Source of the DNA: Thermohalobaculum sp965263335
GTDB taxonomy: Bacteria > Pseudomonadota > Alphaproteobacteria > Rhodobacterales > Rhodobacteraceae
Length of the DNA: 64,000 nt
Direction of reading: 5' to 3'
Assembly: GCA_965263335.1 (NCBI GenBank)
Contig: CBDHHE010000003.1
Location: 186,001-250,000 of the forward strand
Positions 27,499-36,832 of the stretch are shown here, one piece after another (positions within the stretch are counted from its first letter, which is position 1; each line of letters begins with the position of its first letter). Below the pieces are notes generated by a model that worked only from the letters and a program-made list of their open reading frames with translations, made no database searches and was not told the DNA's origin. Made by a program: the position numbers and the translations under genes.

Positions 27499-28388
27499 GC
27501 TCGGGCCTTGATCATTTGCTCCAATAGGCCGCGGACATCGTCCACGGGTACGACGTACGCCTTTGTACACATATCGCAGCGTACGTTGACAGGCTCGTTC
27601 TCTTCGATGAGCTCGATAAGGCCTTTGACATCGAACAGGGCGAGCGACCGCTTCACCCGGTCGTAGCTGCACCGGCATTGCCATCGAAGGGGGGTCGGGG
27701 CATCGACCGGCTCGGCCTCGCCATCGAGGCTTGACAAGATGGCTTGTCCGTCGAGCCCGCGCCGCACGAGCTCGGTGAACTGGCCGGCGGCCAGCCGTTC
27801 TCGCATGAGGGCCAGATGCGCGCGGTTGCCGTCGGGAAGGGCACGGATCATCGCGCCGGCTGCGCGCTGCACCCGACCGTCGTCGTCGAGCTGCACCTCG
27901 CAGCAGAACGCATTGTCGACCTGGTCGGAGTGGGCGATGAAGTGCTCGACGTCCGCGTCGATCTCTCCGCTCACGAGCGGCGTCGCCGATTGAGTATAGC
28001 GACCCTGGGCGTCGATGCGGACCAGCGACAGTCTTCCGGGCACGACTGCGGCGCCCACGCTTCGACGACCGGTCTCCCGCTCGGTGCGACTCAGCGGAAA
28101 GGTGAGCGCAGGATCCTTAACGTACCCGCGAAGGTGACCCTCGTGCGTGCTATCGGCGTACATAGTGCCGATTCGGCCCTGGGAGAGAACCTGCAGGCTC
28201 AAGCTTCCGGGATGATTGTTATGCAGCGCCAGCAAGCCTGCGGCCGTCAAAAGACGTCCAAAGGCGACCGCGGACGTCGGCGCGAGGGTGTGCGCGTCTT
28301 GCGCGTCCTGACAGGTGCGCGTGGTGATGGCGACCATCAGCTCGAGGCGCGCGGACGGCTGAAAGGCCTTGAAACAAACGTCCTCCAC
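27495..28388 (-). CDS. hslO: redox-regulated chaperone Hsp33
   Basis: 297 residues, normal length. N-terminal substrate-binding domain (LAPTSAVAFGRLLTAAGLLA, GRIGTMYADSTHEGHLRGYV) and the C-terminal zinc switch WQCRCSYDRVKRSL...VRCDMCTKAY, giving the family CxC + CxxC. The known role is a cytosolic holdase activated by oxidative unfolding. GTG start at 28388; no better ATG precedes the conserved region. Translational coupling to a large secreted metalloprotease is unusual and has no obvious functional reason. Confidence 0.9.
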   Translation of the reverse strand: MEDVCFKAFQPSARLELMVAITTRTCQDAQDAHTLAPTSAVAFGRLLTAAGLLALHNNHPGSLSLQVLSQGRIGTMYADSTHEGHLRGYVKDPALTFPLSRTERETGRRSVGAAVVPGRLSLVRIDAQGRYTQSATPLVSGEIDADVEHFIAHSDQVDNAFCCEVQLDDDGRVQRAAGAMIRALPDGNRAHLALMRERLAAGQFTELVRRGLDGQAILSSLDGEAEPVDAPTPLRWQCRCSYDRVKRSLALFDVKGLIELIEENEPVNVRCDMCTKAYVVPVDDVRGLLEQMIKARA

Positions 28389-28500
28389 AGTTTGTTGTTA
28401 ATACCTCGACCGGTGGATGACTACCGAAGACCCGTTAGTCTGACGACATCGCGACTCTTATTCCTTCGAAAAATGATGCTTGAAGTCGACCGGTTCGGTT

Positions 28501-29088
28501 TTAAATCAGCCCCTGCAGCGTGCGGAGGTGCTCCGCGTCGCCGCGCTGAGCGCGAGTCACGAATCGAGTGTCGCGATGGGCGAAGTTTTCCAGCGCGACA
28601 CACGTATGTTGCGCGTCGATCTCGACGATGACGGCGGCAGCGTCGAGTTCTTCGAAGAAAGTCGAAGCGAGTTGTTCGGTGAGATCTTCTTGCAGAATTA
28701 AACGGCGCGATAGAACGTCGAAGGTTTGGTTGATTCGCGAGAGGCCAGGCGCCCGATTTGCCGCAACAAATGCCAACCGGCCCTTTCCCCGTGCTGGCAT
28801 CAAGTGGTGTGGACACATAAATAGAAGGGGAATATCAGCAGCAACAATAGGAATGTGCCCTGAGACCGGAAACCCGGACCCCAGCGCCGTTCCTGGATCG
28901 GTTTCGTATCCACACGTTAACGCCTCGATGAACGCTTCGGCCGTTTTGCGTGGGGTCGTTTCAAGCGCGGGTTCATCGGGATCAAAGCCCAGAGCCTGCA
29001 GCAACGAACGGACCGCAGCTTCCGCTGCTGCCCGATCAGGCGGTCGTTGTCGTCGCGCCGACCCAGGATACGCCGTGATGTCATTCAC
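28501..29088 (-). CDS. folE: GTP cyclohydrolase I
   Basis: About 195 residues from the GTG at 29088; the frame stays open to a GTG at 29199, but that extension is not protein-like and would leave only 21 bp before ribA. Motifs: RKTAEAFIEALTCGYETDP, LLFMCPHHLMPARGKGRLAF (zinc Cys and catalytic His pair), APGLSRINQTFDVLSRRLILQEDLTEQLA and a C-terminal AQHTCVALENF with the second zinc Cys. It opens GTP to dihydroneopterin triphosphate, the first step toward folate or tetrahydropterin. Sequence is rather divergent from the enteric enzyme (CPHH for CEHH). Divergent from ribA, another GTP ring-opening enzyme. Confidence 0.85.
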   Translation of the reverse strand: MNDITAYPGSARRQRPPDRAAAEAAVRSLLQALGFDPDEPALETTPRKTAEAFIEALTCGYETDPGTALGSGFPVSGHIPIVAADIPLLFMCPHHLMPARGKGRLAFVAANRAPGLSRINQTFDVLSRRLILQEDLTEQLASTFFEELDAAAVIVEIDAQHTCVALENFAHRDTRFVTRAQRGDAEHLRTLQGLI

Positions 29089-29220
29089 CCAGTCGAAACA
29101 GCGCTTTGGTACGCCGCCCGTCAAGCGCGCGTCGAAGTTGACAGTACGGGCGTCGGTACCTACGTTCGCTGCGTTCGTGCCGTAGGCCACGGAGGGCACA
29201 GGACCTTGATCCTTCCTTCA

Positions 29221-29871
29221 ATGAAACCCGATATCCCCCGCAATCGCGTAGTTCGTTACGCGGAAGCGCCTTTGCCCACGGCACGTGGTGACGTGCGAGT
29301 GTTCGTCTATCAAGAGGTCATCGACGGCAAAGCCAACGAGCTCAAAGAGCACGTGGCCGTGGTCGTCGGCCATCCCGAATCATCTGCGCGGGAGAATAAA
29401 CCCGTTCTCGTGCGGGCCCACAGTGAATGCCTCACGTCCGAAGTTCTCGGCTCGCTCAAGTGCGATTGCCGAGAGCAGCTCGACGCCGCGCTCGATCGCA
29501 TGATCGAGGAAGGTGAGGGGGTTCTCTTGTATTTGCGTCAGGAAGGTCGCGGTATCGGACTCGGTAATAAAATACGAGCCTATCGGCTGCAGGCCGACGG
29601 TGCGGACACTATCGAGGCGAACCATCAGCTCGGTTTCGAGACCGACCTGCGCACGTACGACTTCGCCGCCGGTATGCTCCACGACATCGGTATCCATCGC
29701 GTCCGGCTGCTGACCAATAACCCAGAGAAGGTCCAAGGCCTCGAGGCGTTCGGCATTGAAGTCGAGCGCCGCGAGTCGATTGAGATCGAGGCGAACGAGC
29801 ATTCCGAGGGTTATCTGCGCACGAAGAAGCGAGAGATGGGGCACTTCCTCGAGCGCTTCATGGCCGACTGA
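29221..29871 (+). CDS. ribA: GTP cyclohydrolase II
   Basis: 216 residues. Zinc motif SECLTSEVLGSLKCDC, the GTP-binding stretch LLYLRQEGRGIGLGNKIRAY, and LLTNNPEKVQGL. It converts GTP to the pyrimidine precursor of riboflavin. It is monofunctional, lacking the RibB (DHBP synthase) half often fused in bacteria. No other rib gene and no FMN riboswitch are visible nearby; the sequence upstream is occupied by folE. The ATG at 29221 is chosen; a TTG five codons earlier has AGGA close by and is an alternative. Confidence 0.92.
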   Translation: MKPDIPRNRVVRYAEAPLPTARGDVRVFVYQEVIDGKANELKEHVAVVVGHPESSARENKPVLVRAHSECLTSEVLGSLKCDCREQLDAALDRMIEEGEGVLLYLRQEGRGIGLGNKIRAYRLQADGADTIEANHQLGFETDLRTYDFAAGMLHDIGIHRVRLLTNNPEKVQGLEAFGIEVERRESIEIEANEHSEGYLRTKKREMGHFLERFMAD

Positions 29872-30180
29872 CGGAGCGCGAGGGCTGCCCTCCCCACCTC
29901 GAGGTTGCGCACGGCGCGCTTCGCGCTGCGCCTTCATTGATCGACGCGTGATGTCCGTGGTCGCTGGCGCAGTGACGTTACGCGGGCCGGAGGGGGATTC
30001 GTTTGGAGGGAGCGGTCGAAGACCGCGGCAAGAACTGCTCAAGACGAGTTCTTGGTTTTGCAGCGTTCGCTGGGCGCAGGGGAATGATTCGGTCATCGCG
30101 GTGAGTGGATCGCCTGCCGTCGGGCAGCAAGGCGACCGGGGTCGGTAGACATCGGCGTAACCCTCGCGCATGAACACCCC
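29872..30180. other. intergenic DNA between ribA and pfkA
   Basis: 309 bp. A short GC-rich hairpin-like sequence (ggcgcgcttcgcgctgcgcc) lies about 40 bp past the ribA stop without a T-run. Otherwise I see no gene, repeat or clear promoter. Confidence 0.4.
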
Positions 30181-31161
30181 ATGAAACGCATTGCGGTTCT
30201 CACGAGCGGTGGCGATGCGCCCGGCATGAACGCGGCGATCCGAGCGGTTGTCCGCACGGCGCACTATCACGAGATGGAGGTGTTCGGCGTTCGGTACGGT
30301 TACCAGGGGCTGATCGACAACGAGATCGATCCCCTCGCCAACCGCGATGTCGGCGGTATTATCGGCCGCGGGGGGACGATTCTCCGCACGGCTCGGTGCA
30401 AGGCTTTTCGGACTACCGAGGGACGCTCTGTGGCGGCCCAAAATCTTGCCGAGCGCGGCATCGAAGGCCTGGTGGTCATCGGCGGTGACGGCTCCTATCG
30501 CGGCGCGCAGTGCCTTCACGACGAGCATGGCGTTAAGGTTATCGGGGTACCCGGCACTATCGACAACGACATCGGGGGCACCGATTTCACGATCGGTTTC
30601 GACACCGCACTGAATGTCGCCCTCGACGCCATCGACCGGATCCGGGACACCGCGGAATCGCACAACCGCCTGTTCTTCATCGAAGTCATGGGCCGCCATT
30701 CCGGCTACATCGCCATGATGAGTGGCCTGGCCGGTGGTGCAGAAGACGTGCTTTGCCCGGAGGAGCCGACCGATATCCCGCGTCTGCTCGAGCACCTGGC
30801 GCGTCGCAACCGAACTCGGGGTAAAGCCTCAGCCATCGTCGTCGTCGCCGAGGGCGACGACGCCGGCAATGCGTTTCAGGTCGCCGAGAAGATCAAAGCC
30901 GAAGCGCCCGACTACTTCGGGGGCACCCGGGTCGTGGTCATCGGCCATATGCAGCGCGGCGGGGCGCCGACGGCCATCGACCGGATTCGCGCCAGCCGCT
31001 TCGGCCTGCACGCCGTAGAAGCGCTTGCGGCCGGCGAAACGGGCAAGATGACCGGCATCCGTAACAACCGGGTCATCCTATGCCCGCTCGAGGACGCCTG
31101 GCTTAATCGCACCCAGTTCGATCCCGGGCTCCTGCGCGAAGCGCGCGTCTTGGCTACCTAG
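30181..31161 (+). CDS. pfkA: ATP-dependent 6-phosphofructokinase
   Basis: 326 residues, standard length. LTSGGDAPGMNAAIRA, IGGDGSYRGA, PGTIDNDIGGTDFTIGF (substrate/catalytic loop TIDND), MGRHSGYIA and GHMQRGGAPTAIDR. The Gly in GGDGS and the Gly in PGTIDND mark the ATP-using rather than the PPi-using group. Commits fructose 6-phosphate to glycolysis in the cytoplasm. It converges with the MshEN-domain gene, the stops being 10 bp apart. Confidence 0.95.
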   Translation: MKRIAVLTSGGDAPGMNAAIRAVVRTAHYHEMEVFGVRYGYQGLIDNEIDPLANRDVGGIIGRGGTILRTARCKAFRTTEGRSVAAQNLAERGIEGLVVIGGDGSYRGAQCLHDEHGVKVIGVPGTIDNDIGGTDFTIGFDTALNVALDAIDRIRDTAESHNRLFFIEVMGRHSGYIAMMSGLAGGAEDVLCPEEPTDIPRLLEHLARRNRTRGKASAIVVVAEGDDAGNAFQVAEKIKAEAPDYFGGTRVVVIGHMQRGGAPTAIDRIRASRFGLHAVEALAAGETGKMTGIRNNRVILCPLEDAWLNRTQFDPGLLREARVLAT

Positions 31162-31171
31162 CGCAGTCTCT

Positions 31172-32695
31172 CTAGACGACGGACGCGACCCGGTGAACGG
31201 TCGGCCGGCCAGCGGTCTGCACGCGGCGGAGGGCTCGGCGAGCCTGGACCATGCGCATCGTTTCGCGAAGCGCCGTCCACACGGCGTCGAGCCACTCGGA
31301 ATCCGGCGGTTCGGTGCGCGGCAGGTGCCCCAGCAGCAGGCTCGTCGTCTGCGCCTTCACCGTGCACACCGGCATGAGCCAAACGAAGGCGGACGGGGGA
31401 AGCCCGAGCGCTTCGCTGAGCCACAGATTCTCCCCCTGTGGGTCGGACGAACCGCCGTAGGGGCGCGGCTCACGAATCAGCGCGTCCATCACGGGCTGAT
31501 TGCAGGCCGGCGTTTGTTGACGCGTGAAGTTGGTCGCGCGGTCGACGACGCCCGTCACGCGCCGGCCGTACACCATGCCGTCTTGCACGTCGAAGCGAGC
31601 GACCAGATGAAACCGATCGGACCACAGGCGCCACAGGGGCGTTTGCACGTCGTCTTCGACCTCGCAGGTCATCAGGTCGTGGGCGAATTCCGCCAGTTCG
31701 TAGCTTTCCTGATCCGGCGCCGGAACGATCGTCGGACCGCGGGTGACAAACGACGGCGGAAAGTGGGGCGGCCCGTCGGACGGGGCTTTCTCGGCGGCGA
31801 GCAGCCGCGGCGCGCTGCGAATTCCGAAGAATCGGGCCCGCGCGAAGTCCACGACCAACTCGGGCGCGATGATCGTTCGCACGCGACGATCGGTCACGAA
31901 GCCGATCTCATCGACGGCGACAAGGTCGGTGGGGTCGACCATCGCGATCTGAATCTCCCGCGCGTCGATCGAGAGCGGAACCAATCGGTACTTGAGCAGA
32001 AGTTCGTGCGGCACCGCTCGGCGGGCCTCCGGGCTGACGTGTCGGATCTCCGTCACGCACGGCAGTCCGAGCTGCCGGCCCAAAAATCGGGCGAGGTCGG
32101 CCTCGTTGACGAACCCGAGCTGCACGAGGTTGGAACCTAGGCGTCCGCCGCTTTGGACCTGAAGCTCAAGCGCCTGAGCCAACTCGGCCTCAGTGATCAA
32201 GCCCTCGCTAACGAGCAGGGTGCCCAGCTTCGCGCGATGGAGATCCTGCACCGCGCCCCGCAACCTGAATTGCTCTCGTTCGGCTCGCGCGCGTTCGGTC
32301 GCTTCGTGCGCTTCTCGCAGCAGCTGCGCGCGCGTCGACTGGTCGAGCCTCATATCCGGCAGCGCCATTTCGATGTTGAGACTCGCGAGGCGCTGCTGGA
32401 GATTGACGACCCCGATGTACAGGGTGGTCTCGTTGACGCCCTTGATCCGGCACAGGGCGTTCAGGATGGGCGTGAAGTCCAGCCGGTTATCCCGCACGAG
32501 CGCATCGAAATGTCGCTCGACTAGGTCCTGCAGCTTGTTGCGGTCGATTCGCGGACCCGCGTCGGTCGCCGCGATACACTGCACAACCGCGTTCGAAACC
32601 CAGTGCCGGGCGTCTTCGACGATCAGCGCCGATAGGTCGCAGGTCTGCAGCTCGAGCCGTTGCTCAGCGTCGTCCGGTGAATTTGGCGCGCGCAC
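31172..32695 (-). CDS. MshEN (GspE N-terminal)-domain protein
   Basis: 507 residues. The centre (about 155-290) matches the GspE/MshE N-terminal module: KLGTLLVSEGLITEAELAQAL, RLGSNLVQLGFVNEADLARFL, GLPCV, followed by the strand set LLLKYRLVPLSI...MVDPTDLVAVDEIGF. MshEN domains can bind c-di-GMP; the full residue pattern was not checked. No ATPase domain follows, so it is not a secretion motor. The N-terminal 100 residues and C-terminal 200 are unassigned. Last gene of the minus-strand run; 84 bp from the LON-domain gene. Confidence 0.75.
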   Translation of the reverse strand: MRAPNSPDDAEQRLELQTCDLSALIVEDARHWVSNAVVQCIAATDAGPRIDRNKLQDLVERHFDALVRDNRLDFTPILNALCRIKGVNETTLYIGVVNLQQRLASLNIEMALPDMRLDQSTRAQLLREAHEATERARAEREQFRLRGAVQDLHRAKLGTLLVSEGLITEAELAQALELQVQSGGRLGSNLVQLGFVNEADLARFLGRQLGLPCVTEIRHVSPEARRAVPHELLLKYRLVPLSIDAREIQIAMVDPTDLVAVDEIGFVTDRRVRTIIAPELVVDFARARFFGIRSAPRLLAAEKAPSDGPPHFPPSFVTRGPTIVPAPDQESYELAEFAHDLMTCEVEDDVQTPLWRLWSDRFHLVARFDVQDGMVYGRRVTGVVDRATNFTRQQTPACNQPVMDALIREPRPYGGSSDPQGENLWLSEALGLPPSAFVWLMPVCTVKAQTTSLLLGHLPRTEPPDSEWLDAVWTALRETMRMVQARRALRRVQTAGRPTVHRVASVV

Positions 32696-32779
32696 AAGGC
32701 CTCAAATCGGCCAAACCGAGCGGGGTGGAAGACGAAAGTCAGCGTTCGTATCAGGGCGGTTCGTCGACCGCGACACGGC

Positions 32780-33472
32780 CTACGCTTTGCCGGGCGCGAT
32801 GCCCCACCCCAACGACAGGGTACCTGAGGGTTTATCGGCCTCGTCGAGCAGCGCCGCGCCGACCAGCCCGGCCGTGAGCTCCACCCGGTGGCCAACATCG
32901 ACGGCGTCCAGAATACGCTGGCGGTCCCTGGCCCCCTCGACCACGGCGGCGGCGACCAGATCGGCCAGGGCGCCCGATTCGGTCACGTCGCTGATGCTGG
33001 TCATCAGCTCTTTGTTATCCTCACCGCTTTGCGCGATCGCGCGAAGAGCCAGCGCGCGAAGGGATGCGCTCTCCCGCTGCAGATCGCCGGTCTGCTGGTC
33101 TTCGAGCAGCCGCGCACACGCCCGCCGGAAGACGTGCTCGGGCGGAAGTTCGTCCGAAAGGTCGACCCGCGCGATGCCCTCGAGCACGAGGTTATACCGA
33201 CCATCGGGCAGTTTGGCCGCGCGGCGAAGCGCGCCGAGACCCGCCGTCGGAAAGATCGCAGGACGGGCGTGCGCATCGGGCGGCTTTCGCTCGTCGAGCA
33301 TCGCGATCGCCAAGAGGCGGGGACCCTCGATGCAGTACTCCATCATCGCGCGGTACCGGGGCTCGAAGACGTGGAGGCTGATGAACGTCCGCGGCAACAG
33401 CACCGTGCCCGGCAGCGGAAAGACCGGAACGGCCTGCAGTTCGTCGGAGGATGGCGCGTTTTCTTCGGTCAT
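32780..33472 (-). CDS. LON peptidase substrate-binding-domain protein
   Basis: 230 residues. It begins with the Lon N-domain pattern VPVFPLPGTVLLPRTFISLHVFEPRYRAMM, followed by FPTAGLGALRRAAKLPDGRYNLVLEGIARV. There is no ATPase or protease domain, so it is the stand-alone form, whose role is not established. The start overlaps the stop of the GlcD-like gene by ATGA (33469-33472). Confidence 0.88.
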   Translation of the reverse strand: MTEENAPSSDELQAVPVFPLPGTVLLPRTFISLHVFEPRYRAMMEYCIEGPRLLAIAMLDERKPPDAHARPAIFPTAGLGALRRAAKLPDGRYNLVLEGIARVDLSDELPPEHVFRRACARLLEDQQTGDLQRESASLRALALRAIAQSGEDNKELMTSISDVTESGALADLVAAAVVEGARDRQRILDAVDVGHRVELTAGLVGAALLDEADKPSGTLSLGWGIAPGKA

Positions 33473-34938
33473 CTTTCGCTCGGGCCCGACGGAAGTACCT
33501 TACCGGGGTTGAGGATGCCGTGCGGGTCCAGCGTCGCTTTGAGCGCGCGCTGCACCGACAACACATCCTCCGACTGCTCTAGAGGCAAGAAATCTCGTTT
33601 CAACAGACCAATGCCGTGTTCACCAGAAATCGTGCCCCCGAGCCGGATGGTTTCACTTATCACGTCTCGAACCGCGGCGTGCGCTCGCTCGATGCTGGAA
33701 TCGTCAAACAAGACATTGACGTGGAGGTTTCCATCTCCGGCGTGGCCGTACGCAGCGACGCGAAGTCGCCTGCGGTCACCGATTCGGCTCACAGCCGCCA
33801 ACATCGCGGGAATTTGGCTTCGAGGTACGACGATGTCTTCCGAGATCTTATGGGGCGCGGTTTCCTTGAGGGTGACCGAAAGTATGCGGCGGGGCGCCCA
33901 AATCTTTTCGCGCTGCGCTTCGTCCTGGGCCAGCTGGACGTCGAGTGCGCCTTCTCGAAGACAGATGTCGGCGGCGCGCTCGAGGTCCTCGAACGCGCGC
34001 GCCTCGCTCGCACCGTCGGTCTCCAAGATGACGATCGCGCCCGCGTCGGGCGGAAAGCGGCCCGGCGTCTTGGCCCGCACTGCGTCCAGCGCGTGGTGAT
34101 CGAGGAGTTCAAGCGTTCTCGGCACGATCCCGGCCCCGATCACGGCCGTCAGCGCTCGTGAGGCGCCCACGGCGTCCGCGAAGGCCACGAGTGCCGTATG
34201 CACGGCCACCGGCTTCGGGATCAGGCGCAAGGTGACGTTCGTAATGATGCCCAGGGTTCCTTCGGACCCCACCATCAGATCACTCATCGCGTAGCCGGTC
34301 GACGATTTGGCCGTCTGCTGGCCGAGGTTCACGATCTTCCCCGTCGGCAGGACAACCTGCATCGACCGTACGTAGTGCTTCGTCGTCCCGTACTTGAGCG
34401 CGCGCGGCCCCCCGGCGTTGCAGGCTACGTTGCCCCCGATGGAGCAGATGTCGTAACTGTTCGGATCGGGCGGATAGAAAAGGCCTCGGGCCTCGACGGC
34501 CTTCATGATGGTCCCGGTAATTGCGCCGGCGCCGACCGTCACTTGAAGGTCGGTGGGGCTGATTTCCCCAACCTTGTCCATCTGCTCGGTCGACAGAACG
34601 ATGCCGCCAAAAATGGGCAATGCGCCGCCCGATTTGCCCGTACCCAAGCCCCGGGGCGTGACCGGAACCCGGTGCTCAGTCGCGGCGCCGAGCACCGCCT
34701 GCACGTCTTCGGCGCTGCGGGCGCGCACGACGAGATCGGGCCGGTAGGCGCCGGCGCTCGACCAGTCCTCGGCGTAGCGGTCGAGGGCGTCGGGTTCAAC
34801 GAGGAGCTGAGTTTCGTCGAACCGCTGGGCGAGGGCATGGCGCACCCGAGCGATCTGGTCGGCCGAGGGTCGGTCGTCGTCGGTTCGTGGGCCGCTCACC
34901 GGACGAGCGCGTTCGGTGGTGAGGGGGGACGCAGTCAT
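33469..34938 (-). CDS. glcD: GlcD-type FAD-linked oxidase (glycolate/D-lactate dehydrogenase family)
   Basis: 489 residues from MTASPLTTERARP, whose ATG overlaps the upstream stop by ATGA. FAD-binding PCMH domain with TPRGLGTGKSGGALP and SIGGNVACNAGGPRALKYG, and a C-terminal oxidase domain with AAYGHAGDGNLHVNV and ISGEHGIGLLKRDFL. The family oxidises 2-hydroxy acids and passes electrons to quinone or cytochrome. No GlcE or GlcF partner is adjacent, but a cytochrome c gene lies two genes upstream. Substrate not determinable. Confidence 0.9.
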   Translation of the reverse strand: MTASPLTTERARPVSGPRTDDDRPSADQIARVRHALAQRFDETQLLVEPDALDRYAEDWSSAGAYRPDLVVRARSAEDVQAVLGAATEHRVPVTPRGLGTGKSGGALPIFGGIVLSTEQMDKVGEISPTDLQVTVGAGAITGTIMKAVEARGLFYPPDPNSYDICSIGGNVACNAGGPRALKYGTTKHYVRSMQVVLPTGKIVNLGQQTAKSSTGYAMSDLMVGSEGTLGIITNVTLRLIPKPVAVHTALVAFADAVGASRALTAVIGAGIVPRTLELLDHHALDAVRAKTPGRFPPDAGAIVILETDGASEARAFEDLERAADICLREGALDVQLAQDEAQREKIWAPRRILSVTLKETAPHKISEDIVVPRSQIPAMLAAVSRIGDRRRLRVAAYGHAGDGNLHVNVLFDDSSIERAHAAVRDVISETIRLGGTISGEHGIGLLKRDFLPLEQSEDVLSVQRALKATLDPHGILNPGKVLPSGPSER

Positions 34939-35297
34939 CTCACTTCTTTCGTCGGCGGGCAGAGTGCGCCGCCCTCCGGCAGCTGGACGATCACCATGCC
35001 CGGCCGTAACGCGGTGGCACACGCGCGACCCTCGCGGACCGCAGCGTCCGGCGATGAGCGAAATTGAAACGTGCAGCAGCCGTCGCGATTGTTCCAGCAG
35101 TAGGCATGCCAGGGCAGGCGAACTTCACCGGATTTGACCGCGAGATACTGAAGGCCTCGCAGGACAGTGTTGTCCTCGGGCATCCATACGGTCCGGTCTT
35201 CGATGGCGACCGGGTACAGCCAGGCGTAGGGCCCGAAGAGGTTGAGGTCATCTTCGGAGTGTGGTCCCGAATACGGGATGGGTTCGGCGGTCCCCAC
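34935..35297 (-). CDS. small Cys-containing hypothetical protein
   Basis: 120 residues, no signal peptide. Contains LPWHAYCWNNRDGCCTFQF, with three Cys in eight residues, and a further C-terminal Cys (GGALCPP). Metal or Fe-S binding is possible but not provable from this. Stop and start overlap with the GlcD-like gene (ATGA) shows it is translated and argues for a partner role with the flavoprotein. 41 bp downstream of the cytochrome c gene. Confidence 0.65.
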   Translation of the reverse strand: MGTAEPIPYSGPHSEDDLNLFGPYAWLYPVAIEDRTVWMPEDNTVLRGLQYLAVKSGEVRLPWHAYCWNNRDGCCTFQFRSSPDAAVREGRACATALRPGMVIVQLPEGGALCPPTKEVR

Positions 35298-35338
35298 GTT
35301 CCCACAGTGGGGATCCGTTCCCGTCTCGGCAAGTCGGG

Positions 35339-36223
35339 TTATTCGACAGCGTCGTCGGCCCAGGTCCGTTCGCGCTCTTCGACCACGTATTGAGTCACCG
35401 TCTCCATGGCGCGCTGGTAGAGCGGGAAAATCGCATTGGCCATCGCCCGACTCTTGCGCTTCACCTTGAACTTCGCCTTCTGACCAAGCCGGCCCTGTCC
35501 GACGAGCGATTTCAGTTGGGCGTTGACCGCTTTTGCGCCGGCCTGGCCCTCGTGGACCGCGACCTTGGTAATCACGCCGGTCTTGTCCATGGCGATGCCC
35601 ACTTCGTTACCCGCAAAGCCTTTCGCCTCGAACGGCAAGAAGACCAGATAGCCGGCTTTCTTATCTTTTTTCAGTTTGTCGAGCAGGATGGGATCCTGCG
35701 GTACGTACCTCAGGGCGCCCTCTTCGTTATCGAAGTTGAAGAACGTGAACACCGCGGCCTCGATGTCCTTCGGGGCTTGGCCGGTCGTCGCCTTGATGCG
35801 TTTCAGACCGTTGGCGTCGATAGAATACACCTTGCTGATGTACCGACTGCTGTCCGGGAAGAACGCGTCGAGCGTCATATGCAGCGAGCGGATGTGGGCG
35901 ATCGTGTCCCAAATATCGAGAAACGCGATCTTGCCTTTGAACGCATGCTTTTCGGGCTTCTTGAGCCCACGGCCGTGCTGGATCATCGCGAAGAGCTGGT
36001 CGTCGCGCACCAGATTCAGCCGGTCCGCTGCGGTCAGCGGTACGGCCGACCGTCCGCCGGCGCCGTCGTCTCCGTGGCAGACCGCGCATTGGGCTGCATA
36101 GAGCTTCTTGCCGTTGACCGGGTCGCCGACGAGGACGTTCGCCTCTTCCGCGGCCGCCAGGCCCGGCATGACGCCGATTGCGACCAGCATCGCGCTGGCG
36201 ATTCGAAACCTACGTGCTTTCAT
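35339..36223 (-). CDS. secreted cytochrome c-domain protein
   Basis: 294 residues. Signal peptide (about 1-25), then a monohaem cytochrome c domain with AAQCAVCHGDDGAGG (haem Cys46, Cys49, His50) and probable distal ligand in the Met-containing stretch that follows. The C-terminal 180 residues form a second, unassigned domain (LRYVPQDPILLDKL, AGYLVFLPFEAKGFAG). GGAGAG upstream supports the ATG at 36223; an ATG seven codons earlier would overlap the preceding stop by ATGA. Periplasmic electron carrier, perhaps for the downstream flavoprotein. Confidence 0.85.
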   Translation of the reverse strand: MKARRFRIASAMLVAIGVMPGLAAAEEANVLVGDPVNGKKLYAAQCAVCHGDDGAGGRSAVPLTAADRLNLVRDDQLFAMIQHGRGLKKPEKHAFKGKIAFLDIWDTIAHIRSLHMTLDAFFPDSSRYISKVYSIDANGLKRIKATTGQAPKDIEAAVFTFFNFDNEEGALRYVPQDPILLDKLKKDKKAGYLVFLPFEAKGFAGNEVGIAMDKTGVITKVAVHEGQAGAKAVNAQLKSLVGQGRLGQKAKFKVKRKSRAMANAIFPLYQRAMETVTQYVVEERERTWADDAVE

Positions 36224-36240
36224 GGGTCTCTCCTTCGCCC

Positions 36241-36819
36241 TCATCGCGGCAGAATGATCGGGCGCTTGCGGCGAATGGCGCCCGCATCGTCGCCCGAACC
36301 CTGCAAGTCGGCCGGCAGAGGCCAGACGTTCACGGGAAGCTTGGTCGTGGCGCGCATATCGACGCCCTTCGCCGTTTTGCCCGTGATGAGAATTTCGTAG
36401 AGGCCGTCTTTAGCCGGCGTAAAATGCAGGCCGTAGCGACCGTTGCTCAGCGGCAGCGGATGTGCGCGATAGCGACCGACCAATTCGCCCTGGGGGTCCC
36501 GCATTTCGAGCACAAACCGCGCTTCAGCCTCGGGAATGCGGTTGCCGAAGCGTGGGTGGGGGGTCTTCGGAATGGTGGCGACCGCCACGGTCATTTCGAC
36601 CAGCTGACCCGCGGTCGCAATGCCCGGGTTGAATTCGAGGCTGAACGACAGCCCCCCGGCGTTGATGGTCCAGTTGCGGATCGCCGGGCGGGGCGCCTCC
36701 GTCTTCGCGTCCGGATCGCCGGCAAATGGGGGCTGGGCCCCCTGTGCGCGGGCTGCTGTGCCCGCGGCCGTTAGCCCTAGCGCAAGCGCCAAAGCGGTCG
36801 GCCATCGCCACCACGTCAT
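36241..36819 (-). CDS. secreted YtkA/FixH-like small protein
   Basis: 192 residues with a signal peptide ending near AARAQ (about 25). The mature part has an Ig-like pattern (SFSLEFNPGIATAGQLVEMTV, RYGLHFTPAKDGLYEILITG) like YtkA/FixH-type periplasmic domains. The function is unknown. It lies between the DsbA-like and cytochrome c genes with gaps of 13 bp and at most 17 bp, so it is probably part of a redox operon. Confidence 0.65.
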   Translation of the reverse strand: MTWWRWPTALALALGLTAAGTAARAQGAQPPFAGDPDAKTEAPRPAIRNWTINAGGLSFSLEFNPGIATAGQLVEMTVAVATIPKTPHPRFGNRIPEAEARFVLEMRDPQGELVGRYRAHPLPLSNGRYGLHFTPAKDGLYEILITGKTAKGVDMRATTKLPVNVWPLPADLQGSGDDAGAIRRKRPIILPR

Positions 36820-36832
36820 TCTGACTCCTCCG

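Noticed and set aside
28389..29220. FMN or other riboswitch upstream of ribA
   Set aside because: The upstream DNA is folE coding sequence or too short, and no conserved aptamer elements are visible.
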